From Solen grandis (Eukaryota > Mollusca > Bivalvia > Adapedonta > Solenidae), in NCBI GenBank assembly GCA_021229015.1, contig CM037787.1:31899709-31963708 (forward strand): 64,000 bases of DNA, given 5' to 3'. The stretch's first letter is position 1. Each line of letters starts with the position of its first letter. Shown piece by piece: positions 1-12,000 of this stretch. Under the pieces are notes generated by a model, which worked only from the letters and a program-made list of their open reading frames with translations, was not told the origin of the DNA and searched no databases. A program made the translations under genes and the position numbers.

Positions 1-774
1 CTATGTTGCAATACTCCTAGGACGATGAAATTTTTATGACTTATTAGTCACGTGAGGAAATTTTGATTTCTATGATTTTCATATGCCTATGACGTCATAT
101 GAGGTCACATTTGAAATATGCTACAGAAGTTTGTACGCGGTCTACAGCCATTGTTTGTGAGCCGATTTTCATCAAATTTTCACAGATTGTGTATATTAAG
201 TTCTAGTTGTGCATCCCGGTGTCCGTTTTTCAAAATTCGAAAAGTCCATGGTTCTATAGCGAATCCAAGATTCGAACTAAGGTCGTAAATTTTTAATTAC
301 TATAAAGTCTTTAAATGATTTAAAATAAATGTCAAATGACGTCACGTGACGTCATTATATGATAATGTATTTCTAATATTAACAAGAATATTTCTAATGT
401 TGAAATTATCGAAGGACAATGAAAATTTAATGACAAATGAATCAGACACTGAAATTTTGATTTCAATGATTTTCAGAAGCCTATGACGTCATATGACGTC
501 ATATTTGAAATATGCTACAAAAGTTTGTACGCGGTCTACAGCCATTGCTTGTGAACCGATTTTCATCATATTTTCACAGAATGTGTATATTTAATTCTAG
601 TTGTGCATCCCGTTGTCTGTTTTTCAAAATTCGAAAAGTCCATGGTTTTATAGCGAATCCAAGATTCGAACCAAGGTCGTAAATTTTTAAATGCTTATAA
701 AATATGTCCTATTTAAGATACAAAGTTGATATTTAGTCAGTATATAGGTCTCTAGAAGTTTTAAACATTTTGTG
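1..774 (+). repeat. CRE-rich monomer array, type B (partial)
   Basis: The window opens inside an array of about 452-bp monomers. Two type-B copies are visible; CRE clusters (TGACGTCATATGACGTCA or one-base variants) lie near 90 and 485 and a TGACGTCACGTGACGTCA cluster near 335. Each monomer carries the conserved stretches ACAGCCATTG, AAATTTTCACAG and AAGATTCGAACCAAGG. The array stops abruptly at a poly(A) run at about 773, where module X begins. No credible gene. Confidence 0.85.
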
Positions 775-1492
775 AAAAAAAAAAAATATCAAATTGCAAT
801 TGATGGGCTATATCTTGATTTTTTTTTTGATTTTTTTTTTGGTCAAATGTTGACTGTTTCCAAAATAAGCATTGAAGTTAATACATGTACAACGGCACAA
901 GACAAAAATCCGTATTTGCAACACTATGTAGCTAGCGAGCAGTTTGCAAGCCTTGAAAAATTCACACGCAGCCCCACATTTTAGACCATCTAAAAACTGC
1001 ATTGTTATGCTAACGATATTCATATTGCATCAGTTTGTAGGCTGGGATGTTACCTTTCAAAATATCACCATAGTTCGAAATTCCAGGAATTTATGGCAAA
1101 ACTACGGAAGCCCAAACACGCCAAAATCGCTAAATACGTTTAACTACGTTACAGGTGTCGAAAGGATATAGCACTATACAAATATTCAATACTTCTTCCT
1201 ACTGAGGCTAAAATAAAACAAGGTTACAACTGAGCTGGAGTGATGAAATTCTATGTGTGATGAAAGTTAGAAACTTACATTTGAACACTGTTTCATTTTT
1301 CTGCCATGTCATATGACATAGTATAAATTTTGTATGTAAACTACATGTGCAAGATATGGGCGGACTTTTATTAAAATTCACAGAATGTGTTCTATTTGTG
1401 CTATTTTATATAGAAATAGAGGAGATAGAAAGTTGCAATTTGGACAGATTATCTATTATGTCATCTTCTATATATACTATATAAAAGATGTT
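775..1492 (+). repeat. Module X, non-tandem 3' part of one element subfamily
   Basis: A roughly 720-bp single-copy module that lies directly upstream of a 3' cap. Near-identical copies occur at 32330-33042 (+) and, on the minus strand, at 36989-37735, 43740-44440 and 50445-51190. It starts in an A/T homopolymer-rich stretch that varies in length between copies. Short open frames occur on both strands, but the copies are too similar for this to show coding. Here module Y, which precedes X in the other copies, is missing. Confidence 0.85.
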
Positions 1493-1531
1493 GCAGAAAG
1501 TCCTATCATTCGTTTAAACGAATGAATCTAG
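1493..1531 (+). mobile_element. Helentron-like 3' cap
   Basis: GCAGAAAGTCCTAT is followed by the palindrome CATTCGTTTAAACGAATG, then AAT and CTAG at 1528-1531, then T. The order is subterminal inverted repeat, hairpin, short spacer, CTRR and a following T, as at Helitron/Helentron 3' ends. It is followed by (CTT)n and then the 5' cap of the next element. Confidence 0.75.
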
Positions 1532-1546
1532 TTCTTCTTCTTCTTA

Positions 1547-1597
1547 TTAGGACTTTCTGCCCTTTCAGCAGAAAGTCCTATTGGGTTTGTACTGTTT
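1547..1597 (+). mobile_element. Helentron-like 5' cap
   Basis: AGGACTTTCTGC (1549-1560) pairs with GCAGAAAGTCCT (1568-1579) to form a 12-bp hairpin, followed by ATTGGGTTTGTACTGTTT. The same 12-mer in inverted orientation marks every 3' cap, so the two ends share a subterminal inverted repeat. The first base of the element is uncertain; ATTAGG is the conserved edge. Confidence 0.75.
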
Positions 1598-1660
1598 ATT
1601 CTTCTTCTTCTTATTATTCTTTTTTTCTTCCTAACTAAACGCTTATTTTTCTATGTTGCA
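1598..1660 (+). repeat. Microsatellite and type-B head
   Basis: A (CTT)n/(ATT)n tract followed by CTTTTTTTCTTCCTAACTAAACGC. This tract-plus-head unit starts almost every array in the window and is the junction through which elements abut. Confidence 0.75.
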
Positions 1661-2975
1661 ATACTCCTAGGACGATGAAATTTTCATGACTTATTAGTCA
1701 CGTGAGGAAATTTTGATTTCTATGATTTTCATATGCCTATGACGTCATATGACGTCACATTTGAAATATGCTACAAAAGTTTGTACGCGGTCTACAGCCA
1801 TTGTTTGTGAACCGATTTTCATCAAATTTTCACAGACTGTGTATATTAAGTTCTAGTTGTGCATCCCGGTGTCCGTTTTTCAAAATTCGAAAAGTCCATG
1901 GTTCTATAGCAAATCCAAGATTCGAACCAAGGTCGTAAATTTTTAAATGCTTATAAAATCTGTCCTATTTAAGATAGAAAGTTGATATTTAGTCAGTATA
2001 TAGGTCTCTAGAAGTTTTAAACATTTTGTGAAAATAAATGTCATATGACGTCACGTGACGTCATTATATGATAATGTATTTCTAATATTAACAAGAATAT
2101 TTCTATATGTTGAAATTGTCAAAGGGCAATGAAAATTTAATGACACATGGTTCAAACGCTGAAATTTTGATTTCTATGATTTTCATATCTCTATGACGTC
2201 ATATGACGTCACACTTGAAATATGCTACAAAAGTTTGTACGCGGTCTACAGCCATTGTTTATGAACCGATTTTCATCAAATTTTCACAGAATGTGTATAT
2301 TAAGTTCTAGTTGTGCATCCCGGTGTCCGTTTTTCAAAACTCGAAAAGTCCAAGGTTCTATAGCGATTCCAAGATTCGAACCAAGGTCGTAAATGTTTAA
2401 ATGCTTATAAAATCGGTCCTATTTGAGATAGAAAAGTGATATTTGGCCAGTATATAGGACTCTAAGAGTCTTAAAATTTTTGTGAAAATAAACGTCATAT
2501 GACGCACGTGACGTCATTATATGATAATGTATTTCTAATATTAACAAGGGTATTTCTATATGTTGAAATTGTCGAAGGGCAATGAAAATTCAATGACAAA
2601 TGCTTCAGATGCTGAAATTTCGATTTTAATGATTTTCAGAAGCCTATGACGTCATATGACGTCACATTTGAAATTGACTACGAAAGTTTGTACACGGTCC
2701 AGAGCCATTATTAATGGGCCGCTTTTCATTAAATTTTCACAGAATGTTTATATTACGTTCTTATTGTGTATAGCGGTATCCGTTTTTCAAAATTCGAAAA
2801 GTCCAAGCATATATGGCGGATCCAAGATTCGAACCAAGGACGTCAATTTTTAAATGCTTATAAAAACTGTCCTATTTGAGAAAGAAAGTTTACATTTTGT
2901 CAGTTAGTAGGTCTCTGGGTGTCTTAACAATTATGTGAAAATAAACGTCATATGACGTCACGTGACGTCATTTTT
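1661..2975 (+). repeat. Type B/C monomer array, three monomers
   Basis: CRE clusters of the first kind begin at 1741, 2194 and 2648, giving a period of about 453 bp. The first two monomers are type B (ACAGCCATTG, TTCTAGTTGTGC). The third is type C (AGAGCCATTATTAATGG, TTCTTATTGTGT). Each monomer also has a second CRE cluster, TGACGTCACGTGACGTCA, about 310 bp downstream of the first. Confidence 0.85.
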
Positions 2976-3060
2976 TAATTATTATTATTCTTTTCTTCTT
3001 CCTAACTAAACGCTTATTTTAATATGTTGCAATAGTCCTAGGACGATGAAATTTTTAAGG
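2976..3060 (+). repeat. Internal junction: CRE, T-run, (ATT)n, type-A head
   Basis: The type-C array ends in a CRE cluster that runs into a T-run, (ATT)n and CTTTTCTTCTTCCTAACTAAACGC, with no 3' cap between them. The same chimeric seam recurs near 6375, 17440 and 31885 (+) and, reversed, near 38285, 44990 and 51730, so it is an inherited part of a composite element and not a one-off break. Confidence 0.7.
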
Positions 3061-4490
3061 GTTATTAGTCACGTGAGGAAATTTTGATTTCAATGATTGT
3101 TAGCACCCTATGACGTCATATGACGTCACAGCTAAAAATAGTGAAAAAATGTTGATCGCGCTCTACAGCCGTCATTTATAGTCGGATTTTCTTTAAATTT
3201 TCACAGATGGTACATCTTCAAAGTAAGGTGTGCATATCCTGTCAGCTAACCGAAATTCCGAAAGACCAAAGTTCTGTGGATTAAATAAGATTCGAGCATA
3301 GGACCGAAAATTTCATTTTAGGATTAAAGAGCTTCAGGATGAGATAAAAAGTTGAAACTTACACAGTTTGCAGTCCTGCAGAATTTCTCAATATTTTTTG
3401 AGTCGTGACGTCATATGACGTCATGTGACGTCATAAGCATACTTCTTAATTTTCATTTTAGGGCAATGATTTCGACATGATGCCAGTTGTTCAGAATAAT
3501 GAAAATTTCAGAGTTATGACAGTAAAGTATGCGCTTTTGAAAAAAAAAAATCTTCAGCACCCTATGACGTCATGTGACGTCAGAGCTAAAAGTAGTGAAC
3601 AATGGTGTTCACGCTCTACAGCCGCCATTTATGGTCGGATGTTCTTCAAATTTTCACAGATGATACATCTTGAAACTAAGGTGTGCATATCCTGTCAGCT
3701 AACCGAAATTCCGAAAGACCGAAGTTCTGCGGCTGAAATAAGATTCGAACATAGGACCGAAAATTTCATTTTAGGATTAAAGCGCTTCAGGATGAAATAG
3801 AAAGTTGAAACTTACACAGTTTGCAGTTTTGCATAATTTCTTAATATGTTTTGAGTCGTGACGTCAAATGTCGTCATGTGACGTCATAAGAATACTTCTT
3901 AATTTTCATATTAGGGCAATGATTTCGACATGATGCCAGTTGTTCAGAATAATGACAGAACCGAAGTTCTGTGGCTGAAATAAGATTCGAACATAGGACC
4001 AAATATTTCATTTTAGGATTGAAGAGCTTCAGGATGAGATAGAAAGTTGAAACTTACACAGTTTGCAGTTCTGCAGCATTTCAACAAATATTTTGAATTG
4101 TGACGTCATAGGACGTCATTAGCATACCACTTAATTTTAATTTGGGGCAATGACTTCGACATGATGCCAGTTGTTCAGAATAATGAAAATTTCAGAGTTA
4201 TTGCAGGAAAGTATGCGCTTTTGAGCAACAGCATTTTCAGCACCCTATGACGTCACCTGACGTCAGAGCTAAAAATAGTGAAAAATGGTTTTCACGCTCT
4301 ACAGCCGCCATTTATGATCAGATTTTCTTCAAATTTTTACAGATGGTACATCTTGAAACTAAGGTGTGAATATTTTATCAGCTAACCTTAATTCCGAAAA
4401 ACCGAAGTATTGTGGCTAAAGTAAGATTCGAACTTAGGACCTTTAAACTAGAAATCAAGTTTGCAGTCATGTCCTGACGTCATATGACAT
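3061..4490 (+). repeat. Type A monomer array with one truncated monomer
   Basis: Type-A monomers (ACAGCCGTCATTTATGGTCG or close, CAGCTAACCGAAATTCCG) with CRE clusters near 3111, 3563 and 4248. The copy at about 3897-4140 has lost roughly 300 bp: it jumps from the GACATGATGCCAGTTG region straight to CCGAAGTTCTG. Otherwise the period is about 452 bp. Confidence 0.85.
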
Positions 4491-4639
4491 CATGTTACAT
4501 CACAGACTAATATTTAGTTCTTATCATTTGCACTTATTTCGGAATATAATGTCAATTGTTCAGCATGAACATGAAATACTACCAGAGGTGAGTCAATACA
4601 TGAAATTTCTATCTCCTGCTTTTTGCGTTAACACATCTT
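4491..4639 (+). repeat. Type-A tail before the 3' cap
   Basis: A non-tandem tail of about 150 bp containing CAGCATGAACATGAAATAC and TATCTCCTGCTTTTTGC. The same tail precedes the caps at 16149, 18950 and 35036 (+) and, reversed, follows those at 39643, 41549, 46348 and 48254. Confidence 0.7.
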
Positions 4640-4679
4640 GCAGAAAGTCCTATCATTCGTTTTCACGAATGACATCTAG
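4640..4679 (+). mobile_element. Helentron-like 3' cap
   Basis: GCAGAAAGTCCTAT, then stem CATTCGT / ACGAATG with loop TTTC, spacer ACAT and CTAG (4676-4679), then T and (ATT)n. The next array head follows the microsatellite with no 5' cap. Confidence 0.75.
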
Positions 4680-6375
4680 TTATTATTATTATTATTCTTT
4701 TTTTCTTCCTAACTAAACGCTTATTTTTCTATGTTGCAATACTTCTAGGACGATGAAATTTTTTTTCTATGATTTTCATATGCCTATGACGTCATATGAC
4801 GTCACATTTGAAATATGCTACAAAAGTTTGTACGCGGTCTACAGCCATTGTTTGTGAACCGATTTTCATCAAATTTTCACAGATTGTGTATATTAAGTTC
4901 TAGTTGTGCATCCCGGTGTCCGTTTTTCAAAATTCGAAAAGTCCATGGTTCTATAGCGAATCCAAGATTCGAACCAAGGTCGTAAATTTTTAAATGCTTA
5001 TAAAATCTGTCCTATTTAAGAAAGAAAGTTGATATTTAGTCAGTATATAGGTCTCTAGAAGTTTTAAAAATTTTGTGAAAATATTTGTCATATGACGTCA
5101 CGTGACGTCATTATATGATAATGTATTTCTAATATTAACAAGAATATTTCTATATGTTGAAATTGTCGAAAGGCAATGAAAATTTAAAGACACATGCTTC
5201 AAACGCTGAAATTTTGATTTCTATAATTTTCATATGCCTATGACGTCATATGACGTCACACTGGAAATATGCAACAAAAGTTTGTACGCGGTCTACAGCC
5301 ATTGTTTATGAACCGATTTTCATCAAATTTTCACAGAATGTGTATATTAAGTTCTAGTTGTGCATCCCGGTGTTCTTTTTTCAAAATTCGAAAAGTCCAA
5401 GGTTCTATAGCGATTCCAAGATTCGAACCAAGGTCGTAAATTTTCAAATTCTTATAAAATCGGTCCTATTTGAGATAGAAAGATGATATTGGGTCAGTAT
5501 ATAGGTCTCTGGGAGTCTTAAACATTTTGTGAAAATAAATGTCATATGACGTCACGTGACGTCATTATATGATAATGAATTTCTAATTCTAACAAGATTA
5601 TTTCTATATCTTGAAATTTATGAAGGGCAATGAAAAATTAATGCCGCATGCTTCAGATGCTGTAATTTCGATTTCAAAGATTTTCAGAAGCCTATGACGT
5701 CATATTACGTCACATTTGAAATTGACTACGAAAGTTTGTACACGGTCCAGAGCCATTATTAATGGGCCGATTTTCATCAAATGTTCACAGAATGTGTATA
5801 TTAAGTTCTAGTTGTGCATCTCGTTGTCCGTTTTTCAAAATGCGAAAAGTCCATGGTTCTATAGCGATTCCAAGATTCGAACCAAGGTCGTAAATTTTTA
5901 AATGCTTATAAAATCGGTCCTTTTTGAGATAGAAAAGTGATATTTGGTCAGTATATAGGTCCCTAAGAGTCTTAAACATTTTGTGAAAATAAATGTCATG
6001 AAATGATTCAGACACTGAAATTTCGATTTCAATAATTTTCAGAGGCCTATGACGTCATATGACGTCACATTTGAAATTGACTACGAAAGTTTGTACACGG
6101 TCCAGAGCCATTATTAATGGGCCGATTTTCATCAAATTTTCACAGAATGTGTATATTACGTTCTTATTGTGTATACCGGTGTCCGGTTTTTCAAAATTCG
6201 AAAAGTCCAAGCATCTATGGCGGATCCAAGATTCGAACCAAGGACGTCAATTTTTAAATGCTTATAAAAACTGTCCTATTTGAGATAGAAAGTTGAAATT
6301 TCGTCAGTTAGTAGGTCTCTGGGAGTCTTAACAATTATGTGAAAATAAACGTCATATGACGTCACGTGACGTCAT
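4680..6375 (+). repeat. Head plus type B/C monomer array
   Basis: (ATT)n and CTTCCTAACTAAACGC are followed by four monomers with CRE clusters near 4788, 5242, 5695 and 6050. The last interval is only about 355 bp: roughly 100 bp is deleted at about 5998, with the seam inside a CRE-like GTCATGA. Types are B, B, a B/C intermediate, then C. Confidence 0.85.
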
Positions 6376-7275
6376 TTTTTATTATTATTTTTCTTTTCTT
6401 CTTCCTAACAAAACGCTTATTTTAATATGTTGCAATAGTCCTAGGACGATGAAATTTTTATGGGTTATTAGTCACGTGAGGACATTTTGATTTCAATGAT
6501 TTTCAGCACGCTATGACGTCACATAACGTCACAGCTAAAAATAGTGAAAAATGGTGTTCGCGCTCTACAGCCGTCATTTATGGTCGGATTTTCTTAAAAT
6601 TTTCACAAATGGTACATCTTGAAACTAAGGTGTACATATCCTGTCAGCTAACCAAAATTCCGAAAGACCGAAGTTCTGTGGCTAAAATAAGATTCGAACA
6701 TAGGACCGAAAATTTCATTTTAGCATTAAAGAGCTTCAGGATGAAATAGAAAGTTGAAACTTACACAGTTTGCAGTTCTTCAGAATTTCTTAATATATTT
6801 TGAGTCGTGACGTCATATGACGTCATGTGACGTCATAAGCATACATCTGAATTTTCATTTAAAGGCAATGATTTCGACATGATGCCAGTTGTTCAGAATA
6901 ATGAAAATTTCAGAGTTATGACAGAAATGGATGCGCTTTTGAAAAAAAGCATCTTCAGCACCCTATGACGTCATGTGACGTCAGAGCTTAAAATAGTGAA
7001 AAATGGTGTTCACGCTCTACAGCCGCCATTTATGGTCGAAGTTTCTTCAAATTTTCACAGATGGTATATCTTGAAACTAAGATGTGTATATCCTTTCAGC
7101 TAACCGAAATTCCGAAAGACCGAAGTTCTGTGGCTTAAATAAGATTCGAACATAGGACCGAAAATTTCATTTTAGGATTAAAGAGCTTCAGGATGAAATA
7201 GAAAGTTGAAACTTACACAGCTTATAGTTCTGCAGAATTTCTTAATATATTTTGAGTCGTGACGTCATATGACGT
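6376..7275 (+). repeat. Type A monomer array, part upstream of the BEL insertion
   Basis: After a CRE, T-run, (ATT)n and head junction there are two type-A monomers (clusters near 6513 and 6966). The second CRE cluster of the last monomer is split by the LTR retrotransposon; the array resumes at 14286. Confidence 0.85.
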
Positions 7276-7888
7276 TGTGGTGGTTGGTACTTGAAATTAT
7301 AAGTAAAACATTTTTTTTTTATTTACAATTTAATTTTCCTTTCCTTTTTTTCACCACATTAGGAAAAACACATAATTCAAATGATTAAAATAATTGAATG
7401 CGAAGCACAAACACACTTATTTAACACTAGGATAATTAATCTTTTTTCTATTCTTTTTATTTATATTTTCACACTTGGACTTTTAATAGATCATTGATAG
7501 CACAAACTTTTCACGTATAATTATTTATTTATCCTTAGGAATCTTGATGGCGCATTTTAATCCAATTGAATACACATTAAATCCAATTTGAATTAAACAC
7601 ATTTTTCACTTGTACTTTTTTTTTTGTTCAAAATTAATAACATTCAAAAAGGTTTTAGAGCATAATATATTTATTATAGAGCATAATTGTAATAATAACA
7701 TCTAAAACAAAATATAATCATTATCAATATGAAAATTTGTCAATAAAATTGACTTTGTAAAAAAGATATTAACATTTTCCCAATTAAGAATTACCTCCCT
7801 TTACTGTTAACACTATTAATAAATTACTTCCCTTTAATGAAATATTTAGCTGTTTTTGTTTCTGTTTATATTCGTGATATTCACGACA
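7276..7888 (-). repeat. 3' LTR of BEL/Pao element
   Basis: 613 bp, matching 13652-14285. Compared with the other LTR it lacks about 21 bp in an A/T-rich stretch near 7620 and has a short local rearrangement near 7668 (GAGCATA duplicated). The terminal TCGTGATATTCACGA at the 7888 end is an inverted repeat. Confidence 0.95.
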
Positions 7889-7895
7889 CTCCCCA
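7889..7895 (-). other. Polypurine tract of the BEL/Pao element
   Basis: On the minus strand GTGGGGAG lies immediately upstream of the 3' LTR, where plus-strand priming of an LTR element is expected. It is short but in the correct place. Confidence 0.6.
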
Positions 7896-7980
7896 CAGAC
7901 ACAAAAAGTAAGTATTTCCTACTGCGAACAAAGTAATTCATGTTTTAAGGAGTGCAGATTAGAGATTGTCTTCCTGATCC

Positions 7981-9059
7981 TCATAAAACACTTTTATTTT
8001 TTCTCATAGCATTCTGAGCAGCCTGACGTTGCGGTCTAGGCCGTATAGTTCCCTCATCCCTTTGATCTTCCTCACACCTAGCTGCTTTGGGGGTCACAAC
8101 ATCCGCAGGACACTCAATTGGATATAGTAGATTTAAAGGGCGTCTGAGTTCCTTTCCTGATGATACCATCACTGTTGCTGCGCGTACTGCTCCATCGTGA
8201 CTTTTTATCAACTCCGTAATCTTTCCCATTCTCCATGTACCCTTGGTAGGTTATCCTTAACCAACACAACATCTCCTTCAGTTACCGCACCATGAAAAGT
8301 CACCCTTTGTGTTTTCAGTTTGGATTGATATCTCTCTCTTAGGTTTAACAAGTAATCCTCGCGCCACACTGTCCAAAATCTTTCAAGGAGTTTTTGTCCT
8401 TTCTTCCATTCCTGAAGTAAGCGATCACTTGATCCAACACTAGGCTTGTATTCCTCATCCAAATCACTATCTTCAGTGGCATTATGAGCTAGTCCAATTT
8501 TAGGATTCAAACTTAAGAAATGAGCCGGGGTCAGTGCGTAGTTTGACTCAATGTCTTCTCCCACATAAGAAATTGGTCTTGAGTTTATAACAGCCTCAGC
8601 TTCAATTAGGCATGTTAACAATTGTTCATATGTGAGGCAAAGTTTTCCCATCACCTTTCGTAACGCTCGTTTTACTACACCGACTAACCGTTCGTAAAAT
8701 CCCCCCATCCATGGGGCAAGCTGTATGATAAACTTCCATGAAATTCCCTGGTTTGCAATATATGTGGTAACGGTTTCATCTGAAACAATGTCTTTCCACA
8801 TCAACTCAGTTACTTCACTTGCTAACTTGAAGTTGGAAGCATTGTCACTTATAATTTGCTTAGGGACTCCATTCCTAGCTATGAATCGTCGCAATCCTAA
8901 TAGGAATTGTTCTGATGTCATGTCCGGTATAAGTTCAAGACGTATTGCTCTGGTTACTGAGCAGGTAAAAAGACATACCCACACCTTTTTAGTCTCAGAA
9001 TTAGTCTTGATGAATAGTGGGCCAAAGTAGTCAATTCCTGTATATGTAAAGGGTGGTGT
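7981..9059 (-). pseudogene. BEL/Pao integrase core and C-terminal domain, separated from pol by a stop and frameshifted
   Basis: This is the in-frame continuation of gag-pol after the TAG at 9060-9062. It begins with the first strand of the integrase core (GIDYFGP, first catalytic Asp), continues through SDNASNF (second Asp) and GGFYERLVGVVKRAL (catalytic Glu), and ends in the family C-terminal domain (WKKGQKLLERFW, VTEGDVVLVKDNLPR). At about 8238-8248 one base appears to be missing. The upstream frame then terminates at 8208, while the expected tail (GKITELIKSHDGAVRAATV) continues in the neighbouring frame to a stop at 7981. Catalytic residues are all present; the breaks are the TAG and the single-base shift. 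A sequencing error in either place cannot be excluded. Confidence 0.9.
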
Positions 9060-12000
9060 CTATATAACACGTTTTGCTGGTAGATTAGGCATTTCAGGCA
9101 TCCTGTAAGGTCCTCCCTCATGACGACGACACACATGACAACCGTTTAGTAATTTTCTAACAACAGCGCGTCCATGGGGAATCCAAAATACCAGTCTGAT
9201 CTGACTTAAGGTTTGTGCAACACCACTATGTTGATTCTGCTTGTGAACTCCGATAACCACTAGTTGAGTGAATTTTTCTTTCTTTGGCAAAAGAATTGGA
9301 TGTTTGGCAGCATAACTCATGTCTGATTCTCCCAACCTGCCTTTACAGCGAATAAGTCCTCCAGAGTCAAGGTATAAACCAAGTTGCACTTTCAAGTTGT
9401 TCTTTGAACCGCCTTTAATAGACCTGATCACATCTTTGAAACTTGTCTGTTGAACATATATCAACCACATTTGTTCAGCTTTAGAAATCTCATCAGATGT
9501 CAATGTTAAATCCACCACCTTTTCTTTCTTGAGCTTTCTGATAAAACGCAATGCTAGAGCCGTCACTCTAAGTAGTTTCATTACACTTGAGAACCTTTCA
9601 CAATCTATACCTAATGGAGGTGAAACATCATCTGAGCCACTCTCACTTGTACCATTAATATCTGTTGCCAGTAATTTTGCTTCATAAAACACTGTACATT
9701 TCCTCTCTTCAGTTTTAATTCTTTCTCTTGTCTGTTCAGTGATGTCAACCTTCTTTTCCTCTGGCCATTGGTCATCTGGCTTGCTTAGCCATCTTGGTCC
9801 ATGCCACCACAGGTTATTAGTTTCCAAATCGGGAGTGGTTGTACCCCTAGTGGCAACATCCGCGGGGTTTTCTTTTGTATGAATATACCTGAAATCAATG
9901 TCCATGGTATGTTTGCGAATTTCATTTATTCTGTTTTGGACAAAAACAGTTAATGTCTTAGTAGAGTTTATCCAATGCAGAACACACTGTGAGTCCGTCC
10001 ATAGCACAGTTTGACATGTAGGTAACTTCAATTGTTCTTTCACATATGAAACACTCCTTGTTCCAATTAAAACTGCCAGCAATTCAAGTCTTGTTATGCT
10101 CATTTTGTTCTTAGGAGCTAATCGCGACTTAGCAAAGAGTAGATCACATCTAGTCTCTACTCCATCTGTTTGATAGAGATACACTGTAGTTGCATAGGCA
10201 TGCTTAGATGCGTCACAGAAGCACATAATCTTGTACGTTACAGTACCTTCCAGTCCAATATATCTTTGTAACTGTATTTCAGACAAAGAGTTCATGTCTT
10301 CAGCAATCTCAATCCATTTTGACATTTCCTCCGTAGGTAAGACTTCATCCCATTCATTTCCATTCTCCCAAAGTTTTTGTAGGAATATCTTTCCTTTCAG
10401 TGTCACAGGAGAATATATACCTAGTGGATCAAAAGTTGAAGCAATCTGACTTAATACTTTTCTCTTGGTGATATTCCTATCCTCACTTTTATCCGCTTTT
10501 CCTGAACTCAAACTAATACAGTCCGTTTTCACATTCCAGTTATGTCCAAGAACCTTGATCACAGTACCCTTTGCACGATCAGCTTCTGGTATCTGATCCA
10601 TTACTTCCTCACTATTGGAACTCCATTCTCTCAAATTCATAGAAGCCTGTTCAAATTGCCACTTTCCTTCTTTGTAGGTCTTTACTGCTTCCTCTACAGT
10701 ATCTGCACCAGTGATCACATTGTCAACATATATATCACTCCTCATCCTTTCGCTTGTGTCATTATCATACTTTCTCAAGTGATGATCTATTGTCGCACCT
10801 AGCAGAAACGGGCTAGATATTATCCCAAATGGCACTCTACAAAATCTGTATTCCTGCTGATTGTGTTTGTCAATGCTGTTGAGTTTACAGTCCTTTAACC
10901 ACACAAAACGTGTAGCATTGCGCTCTTGCGATTGAAGTCCTAATTGTAGGAATGCTTTTTCTATGTCAGCTGTCAAGGCTACCTGTTTCATCCTGAATCT
11001 TAGCAGCAAACCACACATATCTTTTAACATGACAGGTCCTCGAAATAAGCAATCATTAAGACTCGGGTTTGTAGGTTTTGTTTTGGCTGAGGCATCATAT
11101 ACAATCCGAATCTTTGTGGTATCCTTAGATGGTGTTATGACACAGTGGTGGGGAATATAGTGTTTCAAACCTGCCTCTCCTTCTTTGTCCTCCTGAACTT
11201 TCTCTATGATCCCAAGCTTCAACTGTTCTTGTATAATGGCATCATATTTCTCCATTAGCTCCTTATTCCCTTGCAGCTTTCTTATTAAGGACTTTAAGCG
11301 GCCTATTGCCAAACTTCTATTGCCAGGAAGGTCATTTCCATCCTCCTTCCACGGCCATGTAACATAATACCTATTGTCCTGATATTGCACAGATTGCTCG
11401 AATTTGTTGAGTGCCTCCTCGTCACCCTTGTCCTCAATCTTTTCTCTTATTCCTATTGTTTCAAGGTTCCAAAATTCTTCAATATTTGGCTGTTTTGGTA
11501 AGGATGCATCAACATCAGAAAGCAATGTAGTTTCCCTCCTTATGTCATATCCATAAGATAGAATCAACATGCTAGGTTCTGCGTCTTCATATGTTTTTGA
11601 TGTGCGGCCACTCAATATCCACCCAAACTTCGATCCCAACAGATAAAGTCCCTCCTGAACTTCTATCTTTTTTGGTAACACAACATCTAGGTAGTAATCA
11701 TTACCTATCAGTAACTCTATTGTGGATGTCTCAACGTCTGTTGGCAGGATGTCCGCCAGATGGAATGAGTTCAGCAAATACTTCCAGGTTGCTTCAGCCT
11801 GAAAATTCACTGGCCTTCTAACTATTGACCCTGTTATTTCTGGAACAACATTTGCGTTTACTGAAAGAACTTCACCGTCTTTAAGTTTCAGTTCAATCTT
11901 GGTAGTTGGTGTTTTTATGGTTTTAGGTTTATTTGAACCAAATGTCACCAGTTTAACCTCTTGTTGCTCTCCTAATTTCAGGTTGAGTCTTATTGCTAGA

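Noticed and set aside
772..1171. Open frames on both strands of module X as a conserved protein
   Set aside because: All five copies are nearly identical at DNA level, frames exist on both strands, and some run into homopolymer tracts. There is no coding signature or recognisable domain.
1549..1579. The 5' cap hairpin as a transcription terminator
   Set aside because: The stem is shared by all element 5' ends and its sequence is reused as the 3' subterminal repeat, and the setting is eukaryotic. A transposon end explains it better.
1..6000. CRISPR-like array
   Set aside because: The repeats are long (about 452 bp), contiguous and divergent, with no short repeat-unique spacer alternation, and the DNA is clearly eukaryotic.
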